DNA of 62,471 nt, from NCBI GenBank assembly GCA_900466745.1, contig UBNE01000020.1:1-62471 (forward strand), written 5' to 3'. The stretch is from Hyphomicrobiales bacterium. Its GTDB lineage: Bacteria > Pseudomonadota > Alphaproteobacteria > Rhizobiales > Beijerinckiaceae. The notes beneath the pieces were generated by a model, which ran no database searches, was not told the origin of the DNA, and saw only the letters and a list, made by a program, of their open reading frames with translations. Below, piece by piece: positions 58,567-62,471 of this stretch (position 1 is the stretch's first letter; every line of letters starts with the position of its first letter). Position numbers and translations under genes: made by a program.

Positions 58567-58582
58567 TTGCAGCCGCTTCCAG

Positions 58583-58664
58583 CATTGCGAGCCAAGCGAG
58601 GCAATCCAGGGGGCGTAGAGCTCTGCCGCCCCCGGATCGCTTCGTCGCTTCGCGCCTCGCAATG
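58583..58664. repeat. Dispersed palindromic repeat, CATTGCGAG family
   Basis: CATTGCGAGCCAAGCGAGGC and its far arm CGCGCCTCGCAATG pair, with GGGGGC/GCCCCC inner arms. A relative of the 9396 copy. Lies between the convergent yebC and TauE genes. Confidence 0.75.
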
Positions 58665-58678
58665 AGGGCGGGAAACAC

Positions 58679-59494
58679 TCACCGCCCCAGCAGCCCGTCC
58701 CAGAGCGGCAGGCTGCTCAGCGCGCTGAGGAAGATCAGCAGATAGGCGCCGCGCCGGAAGCTCGCCTCCGAGGCGAGCCGGAAGCCATGCGTGCCGGCCC
58801 AGAGCCCCGCGCCGTAGATCGCGAAGAGCGGCACTGCCATCGCCAGCCCGCTTGGCGTCAGGATGCCCTTCCACCACAGGATCGCGCCACCGATCAGCGT
58901 CGAGACGCCGAAGAAGGCCTGCATGTTCGCCCGCGTCTTGTGGCGGTCGTTGCGCTGCGCGCCGAGCCAGAACACCGCGAGCGGCATGCCGCCGATCGAG
59001 GCCATGCCGTTGCACAGCCCCGAGAGCGCGCCGACCCCGAGCGAGAGCGCCACGCCCGGGCGCCCGTGATAGCGCCAGCCCGAGGCCATCAGCGCCACCG
59101 CGGCGAGGACCAGCAGCGCCAGGATCCAGCGCATCGTCGCGCGGTCGAGCCAGGTCAGCAGCCAGATCCCGGCCGGCAGCGCCAGCGTCGCCGTCAGCAG
59201 CAGCGGCAGGATCTCGCTCCATTCCGCCCGCCTGGCGCTGCGCGCCGCGATCGGCAGGGCGAAGGGCAGGTCGATGAACCAGATCAGCCCCAGCGCCGCG
59301 ACCGGCCCGAGCACCACCGAGGCCAGCGGCATGAACACCATGGCGAAGCCGAAGCCGGTGAAGCCGCGCACCAGCCCGCCGATCAGCGTCGCTCCCAGCA
59401 GCACGGCGATCGCGTCGGCCGTGAGGCCCGGCATGAAGGCGGAAAGGCTGAGCGGCATGGTCCCGGCGCGGCGAAAGCTGATCCGGCGCAGCAT
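58679..59494 (-). CDS. TauE/SafE-family membrane transporter
   Basis: A 271-residue integral membrane protein with about eight hydrophobic spans. GATLIGGLVRGFTGFGFAMVFMP near residues 35-55 (long motif; key part GGLVRGFTGFG) and the repeat LCNGMASIGGMPLAVFWLG are the TauE/SafE internal repeats. These proteins export sulfite, sulfoacetate or related anions; substrate unknown. Start ATG 59494 or 59458 (MPLSLSAFMPG). It interrupts the yebC-ruvC order on the opposite strand. Confidence 0.88.
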   Translation of the reverse strand: MLRRISFRRAGTMPLSLSAFMPGLTADAIAVLLGATLIGGLVRGFTGFGFAMVFMPLASVVLGPVAALGLIWFIDLPFALPIAARSARRAEWSEILPLLLTATLALPAGIWLLTWLDRATMRWILALLVLAAVALMASGWRYHGRPGVALSLGVGALSGLCNGMASIGGMPLAVFWLGAQRNDRHKTRANMQAFFGVSTLIGGAILWWKGILTPSGLAMAVPLFAIYGAGLWAGTHGFRLASEASFRRGAYLLIFLSALSSLPLWDGLLGR

Positions 59495-59611
59495 GCCCGC
59501 AGCCCCGCGACAAGAACAGCCTTCCTTTTCGATGGCGCCGATGAGGGGAATTCATCTCCGCCGCGGTTCCGCGCGGGACAAATCCGAAACATCCGCTAGG
59601 TTGAGCGCGTC

Positions 59612-60127
59612 ATGGCACCCGCGATTCGCATCCTCGGCATCGACCCCGGCCTTCGGAAGACCGGCTGGGGCGTCATCGTCTCGGAAGGCAGCAAGCTCTC
59701 CTTCCTCGCCTGCGGCTGCGTCGAGAGCGCCGGCGGCCTCTCGCTCGGCGAGCGCCTGCGCCAGCTCCATGAGGGGATCGGCAAGGTGATCTGCGCCTAT
59801 GAGCCGCATGAGGCGGCCGTCGAGGAGACCTTCGTCAACCGCGACCCGCAATCGGCGCTGAAGCTCGGCCAGGCCCGCGGCATCGCCCTGGTGGTGCCGT
59901 CGCTGGCGGGGCTGAGCGTCGCGGAATACGCCGCGAACCTGGTCAAGAAGACGGTGGTCGGCGTCGGCCACGCCGACAAGAAGCAGATCCAGGCGATGAT
60001 CCGCGTATTGCTGCCCCGGGCCGAGGCGACCTCCGCCGATGCGGCCGATGCGCTGGCGGTCGCGATCTGCCATGCCCAGCATCGCGGCATGAGGGCGCTG
60101 GTCGCGCAGATGCGCGCGGCGGGCTGA
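59612..60127 (+). CDS. ruvC: Holliday junction resolvase RuvC
   Basis: A 171-residue endonuclease. Catalytic acidic residues appear in [15 protein letters not shown] (Asp near 9), [22 protein letters not shown] (first Glu), and the C-terminal [14 protein letters not shown]. It makes the symmetric cuts that resolve four-way junctions during recombination. ATG 59612 is clear. A palindromic repeat separates it from ruvA and might change read-through between them. Confidence 0.95.
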   Translation: MAPAIRILGIDPGLRKTGWGVIVSEGSKLSFLACGCVESAGGLSLGERLRQLHEGIGKVICAYEPHEAAVEETFVNRDPQSALKLGQARGIALVVPSLAGLSVAEYAANLVKKTVVGVGHADKKQIQAMIRVLLPRAEATSADAADALAVAICHAQHRGMRALVAQMRAAG

Positions 60128-60188
60128 CGGGGCGATGCGCGACAGCCGACCCTCGCGAAATTGCGGTGATCCTACACATGGACAGGCC

Positions 60189-60281
60189 GTCCCGGACGGA
60201 GCGAAGCGGAGATCCGGGATCCATGCCTGACCCTATTTCGGCTGCGCTCCGGCATGGATCCCGGGTCACGCCCGGGACGAC
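60189..60281. repeat. Dispersed palindromic repeat, GTCcCGG family, inside the ruv cluster
   Basis: GTCCCGGACGGAGCGAAGCG on the left and CGCCCGGGACGAC on the right, with the internal GGGATCCATGCC / GGCATGGATCCC pair shared with 26329 and 50056. It lies 15 bp before the ruvA ATG, so it sits close to the ruvA translation start. Confidence 0.85.
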
Positions 60282-60296
60282 AGGGGAAGATTGTCG

Positions 60297-60914
60297 ATGA
60301 TCGGCAAGCTCAAGGGAGTGATCGACTCCTATGGCGAGGACCACGTCATCATCGACGTGCAGGGGGTCGGCTATGTCGTGCAGTGCTCGGCGCGCACGCT
60401 CCAGCGCCTGCCCAAGCCCGGCGAGGCCGCGGCGCTCTCGATCGAGACCCATGTCCGCGAGGATGCGATCCGTCTTTACGGCTTCCTGTCCGATGTCGAG
60501 CGCGACTGGTTCCGGCTGATGCAGGTGGTGCAGGGCGTCGGCGCCAAGGTGGCGCTCGCCATCCTCTCGACGCTCGACCCCGGCGGGCTCGCCACCGCCA
60601 TCGCCACCAACGACAAGGCGGCGATCGCGCGCGCGCCCGGCGTCGGGCCGAAGCTGGCGCAGCGCCTCTGCGCCGAGCTCAAGGACAAGGCGCCGGCCTT
60701 CGGCCATGTCGATCCCAGCCTCGCCCAGCTCTCCGGCGCGCTGGAAGACAGAAAGCTGCCCCAGCCCGTGGCCGACGCCATCTCGGCGCTCGCCAATCTC
60801 GGCTATCCGCAGGCGCAGGCGGTCGCGGCCGTCGCCGCGGCGGCCAAGGCGGCGGGCGACGGCGCCGGCACGGCCCAGCTCATCAGGCTCGGCCTCAAGG
60901 AACTGTCGAAATGA
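60297..60914 (+). CDS. ruvA: Holliday junction DNA helicase subunit RuvA
   Basis: A 205-residue junction-binding protein. [20 protein letters not shown] is the OB-fold start, followed by the helix-hairpin-helix [14 protein letters not shown] and [13 protein letters not shown], then a C-terminal domain ending near GLKELSK that contacts RuvB. GGGGAAG lies about 8 bp before ATG 60297. Its TGA overlaps the GNAT start (ATGA), so the next two genes are translationally coupled to it. Confidence 0.95.
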   Translation: MIGKLKGVIDSYGEDHVIIDVQGVGYVVQCSARTLQRLPKPGEAAALSIETHVREDAIRLYGFLSDVERDWFRLMQVVQGVGAKVALAILSTLDPGGLATAIATNDKAAIARAPGVGPKLAQRLCAELKDKAPAFGHVDPSLAQLSGALEDRKLPQPVADAISALANLGYPQAQAVAAVAAAAKAAGDGAGTAQLIRLGLKELSK

Positions 60915-61411
60915 GCCCCGCCGGCAGCACGCCGGACGACCTCGAGCTGCGCGTCGTCACCGACAAGGGCGAATTGCTGGAGATCATGCTGGCCGCCTGG
61001 GGCTCGCACAGCATGATGATCGGCCTGCATGTCTACGACGTCGCCGAGATCAACGCGCTCGGCCTCTACGAGCCGGGCGGACGCACCGCCGCTCTGGCGA
61101 GCTGGACCCTCCGCGGCGACACCGCCTATCTCTGCGCCCTGCATTCGCTCAGGCCCGGCGAAGGCGTGGCGATCCGCATGCTCGACGCCGTGGTCGCGGC
61201 GGCGCGGGCGGCGGGCGCGACCCGCCTCAAGGCGATGACGACCAACGACAACATGCCGGGCCTCGTCTTCTACCAGCGCCGCGGCTTCCGCCTCTCGGGG
61301 CTTTATCTGGAAGCCATCGACGCTTATCGCTCCGTGGTGCCGACCATCATCAAGACGGGATACAAGGACATTCCGATCCACGACGCCATCGAGCTGGAGA
61401 TCGCGCTGTGA
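60911..61411 (+). CDS. GNAT-family acetyltransferase embedded between ruvA and ruvB
   Basis: A 166-residue GCN5-related acetyltransferase. The acetyl-CoA loop region is [12 protein letters not shown] (about residue 85), and [21 protein letters not shown] (long motif; key [13 protein letters not shown]) is the usual GNAT motif B. It overlaps ruvA (ATGA) and ruvB (GTGA), each by four bases, so it is a fixed part of this operon. Target unknown: DNA-repair protein, metabolite or ribosomal protein acetylation are all possible. Not the RimI family by sequence impression. Confidence 0.88.
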   Translation: MSPAGSTPDDLELRVVTDKGELLEIMLAAWGSHSMMIGLHVYDVAEINALGLYEPGGRTAALASWTLRGDTAYLCALHSLRPGEGVAIRMLDAVVAAARAAGATRLKAMTTNDNMPGLVFYQRRGFRLSGLYLEAIDAYRSVVPTIIKTGYKDIPIHDAIELEIAL

Positions 61412-62457
61412 GCGATCCGAAACGCTCCGGACTGATGACCGCCGAGCGCCGCGACGACGACAGCGAATCGTCGCTGCGCCCGCTTTCGCTCGCCGACTTC
61501 ACCGGCCAGGCGGCGGCGCGCGCGAATCTCCAGGTTTTCATCGAGGCTGCCAAAAGCCGCGGCGACGCGCTCGACCATGTCCTCTTCGTCGGCCCGCCGG
61601 GGCTGGGCAAGACGACGCTGGCGCAGATCGTGGCCCGCGAGCTCGGCGTCAATTTCCGCTCGACCTCCGGCCCGGTGATCGCCAAGGCCGGCGATCTCGC
61701 CGCCCAGCTCACCAATCTCGAGGAGCGCGACGTGCTCTTCATCGACGAGATCCACCGCCTCAACCCGGCGGTGGAGGAGATCCTCTATCCGGCGATGGAG
61801 GACTACCAGCTCGACCTGATCATCGGCGAGGGGCCGGCGGCGCGCTCGGTCAAGATCGACCTGCCCAAGTTCACCCTGGTCGGCGCCACCACCCGCGCCG
61901 GCCTGCTGACCACGCCCTTGCGCGACCGCTTCGGCATCCCGGTCCGACTGCAATTCTACACGGTCGAGGAATTGCAGGGCATCGTCGCGCGCGGCGCCCG
62001 CGTGCTCGGCGTGCCGATGTCCGAGGACGGCGCCAACGAGATCGCCCGCCGGTCGCGCGGCACGCCGCGCATCGCCGGCCGGCTGCTCCGGCGCGTGCGC
62101 GATTTCGCCATCGTCGACGCCGATCCGATCATCACCCGCCAGGTCGCCGACAAGGCGCTCTCCCTGCTCGACGTCGACGCCATCGGCCTCGACCAGATGG
62201 ACCGGCGCTACCTCACCACGGTCGCGGTCAATTTCGGCGGCGGCCCGGTCGGCATCGAGACCATCGCCGCCTCGCTCTCGGAGCCGCGCGACGCGATCGA
62301 GGAGATCATCGAGCCCTTCCTGCTGCAGCAGGGCTTCATCCAGCGCACGCCGCGCGGGCGATTGCTGACGCCGCACGCCTTCCGCCATCTCGGCATGCCC
62401 GAGCCCTCGCGCGAGACGGCGCAGTTCGGGCTGTTCGGGGAAGAGGACGAGGGCTAG
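61408..62457 (+). CDS. ruvB: Holliday junction branch-migration ATPase RuvB
   Basis: A 349-residue AAA+ motor. Walker [16 protein letters not shown] (about residue 60), Walker [13 protein letters not shown], sensor region [18 protein letters not shown], arginine-finger neighbourhood [20 protein letters not shown], and the winged-helix C terminus with RTPRGRLLT and LFGEEDEG. I chose GTG 61408, overlapping the GNAT stop, giving full length; ATG 61435 is an alternative. The stop codon is at 62455-62457, close to the window edge, so the gene is complete. Confidence 0.96.
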   Translation: MSDPKRSGLMTAERRDDDSESSLRPLSLADFTGQAAARANLQVFIEAAKSRGDALDHVLFVGPPGLGKTTLAQIVARELGVNFRSTSGPVIAKAGDLAAQLTNLEERDVLFIDEIHRLNPAVEEILYPAMEDYQLDLIIGEGPAARSVKIDLPKFTLVGATTRAGLLTTPLRDRFGIPVRLQFYTVEELQGIVARGARVLGVPMSEDGANEIARRSRGTPRIAGRLLRRVRDFAIVDADPIITRQVADKALSLLDVDAIGLDQMDRRYLTTVAVNFGGGPVGIETIAASLSEPRDAIEEIIEPFLLQQGFIQRTPRGRLLTPHAFRHLGMPEPSRETAQFGLFGEEDEG

Positions 62458-62471
62458 GTTTCGTGGACAGT

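Overview
This is a GC-rich (roughly two-thirds G+C) chromosomal segment with the gene content and order of an alphaproteobacterium of the order Hyphomicrobiales. A Bosea-like genome is my best guess, made from gene order and protein style, not from a database search. Supporting signs are the cpoB-tilS-ftsH-glmM block, a 6S-like RNA directly before the 5-formyl-THF cyclo-ligase gene, followed by a TIGR00282 phosphoesterase, yebC and ruvCAB, a RibB with a degenerate GTP-cyclohydrolase-II-like tail, an exact CtrA box, and several families of intergenic palindromic repeats. No rRNA, tRNA, CRISPR array, insertion sequence or prophage was recognised. The first 31 bases are a pure C run that looks like a contig-edge artefact.

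Layout. 0.1-9.5 kb: acyl-CoA ligase, MarR regulator, amidase, class III aminotransferase, a 69-residue orphan ORF between two terminators, L,D-transpeptidase, HDAC-like deacetylase, and an HTH-RibB fusion with a palindrome in front of it. 9.5-16.9 kb: chorismate synthase, a pseudouridine synthase, a 1338-residue Pls-type single-module peptide synthetase, and a histidine phosphatase. 17-24.8 kb: folP-folB-folK, a mazEF toxin-antitoxin pair, fabI, a J-domain co-chaperone, a lipoprotein, pdxH, an SDR, a Nudix hydrolase and small conserved genes. 24.9-36.4 kb: dihydroorotase-like hydrolase, ygfZ-tag, HD hydrolase, an orphan TadG-like vWA protein, malate synthase, a DapA-fold protein lacking its Schiff-base lysine, small proteins, a DUF3616 protein, Nudix, and an outer-membrane barrel. 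36.6-38.8 kb: a less GC-rich cytochrome P450 plus VanB-type reductase, followed by a fragment resembling the 3' end of the preceding barrel gene. 39-41.5 kb: glutathione-dependent formaldehyde detoxification (frmR, frmA, frmB). 41.6-50 kb: membrane protein, CtrA-marked porin-like barrel, gpmI, haloacid dehalogenase, GST, formate-THF ligase, and the divergent idonate/gluconate dehydrogenase pair. 50-62.5 kb: glmM, ftsH, tilS, cpoB, 6S RNA, folate cyclo-ligase, phosphoesterase, yebC, TauE exporter, ruvC, ruvA, an embedded GNAT acetyltransferase gene, and ruvB.

One-carbon metabolism recurs: folate synthesis (folPBK), formate activation (fhs), 5-formyl-THF recycling (fau), the folate-binding YgfZ, and formaldehyde oxidation (frmRAB). 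A P450 of the CYP199 style that O-demethylates aromatics would release formaldehyde close to frmRAB, but that link is inferred. The strongest candidates for undescribed biology are the Pls-type synthetase, whose adenylation pocket reads like one for a basic amino acid, the HTH-RibB fusion with its own candidate operator, the DapA-fold protein lacking its catalytic lysine, and the P450/reductase cassette with its adjacent barrel-gene remnant.
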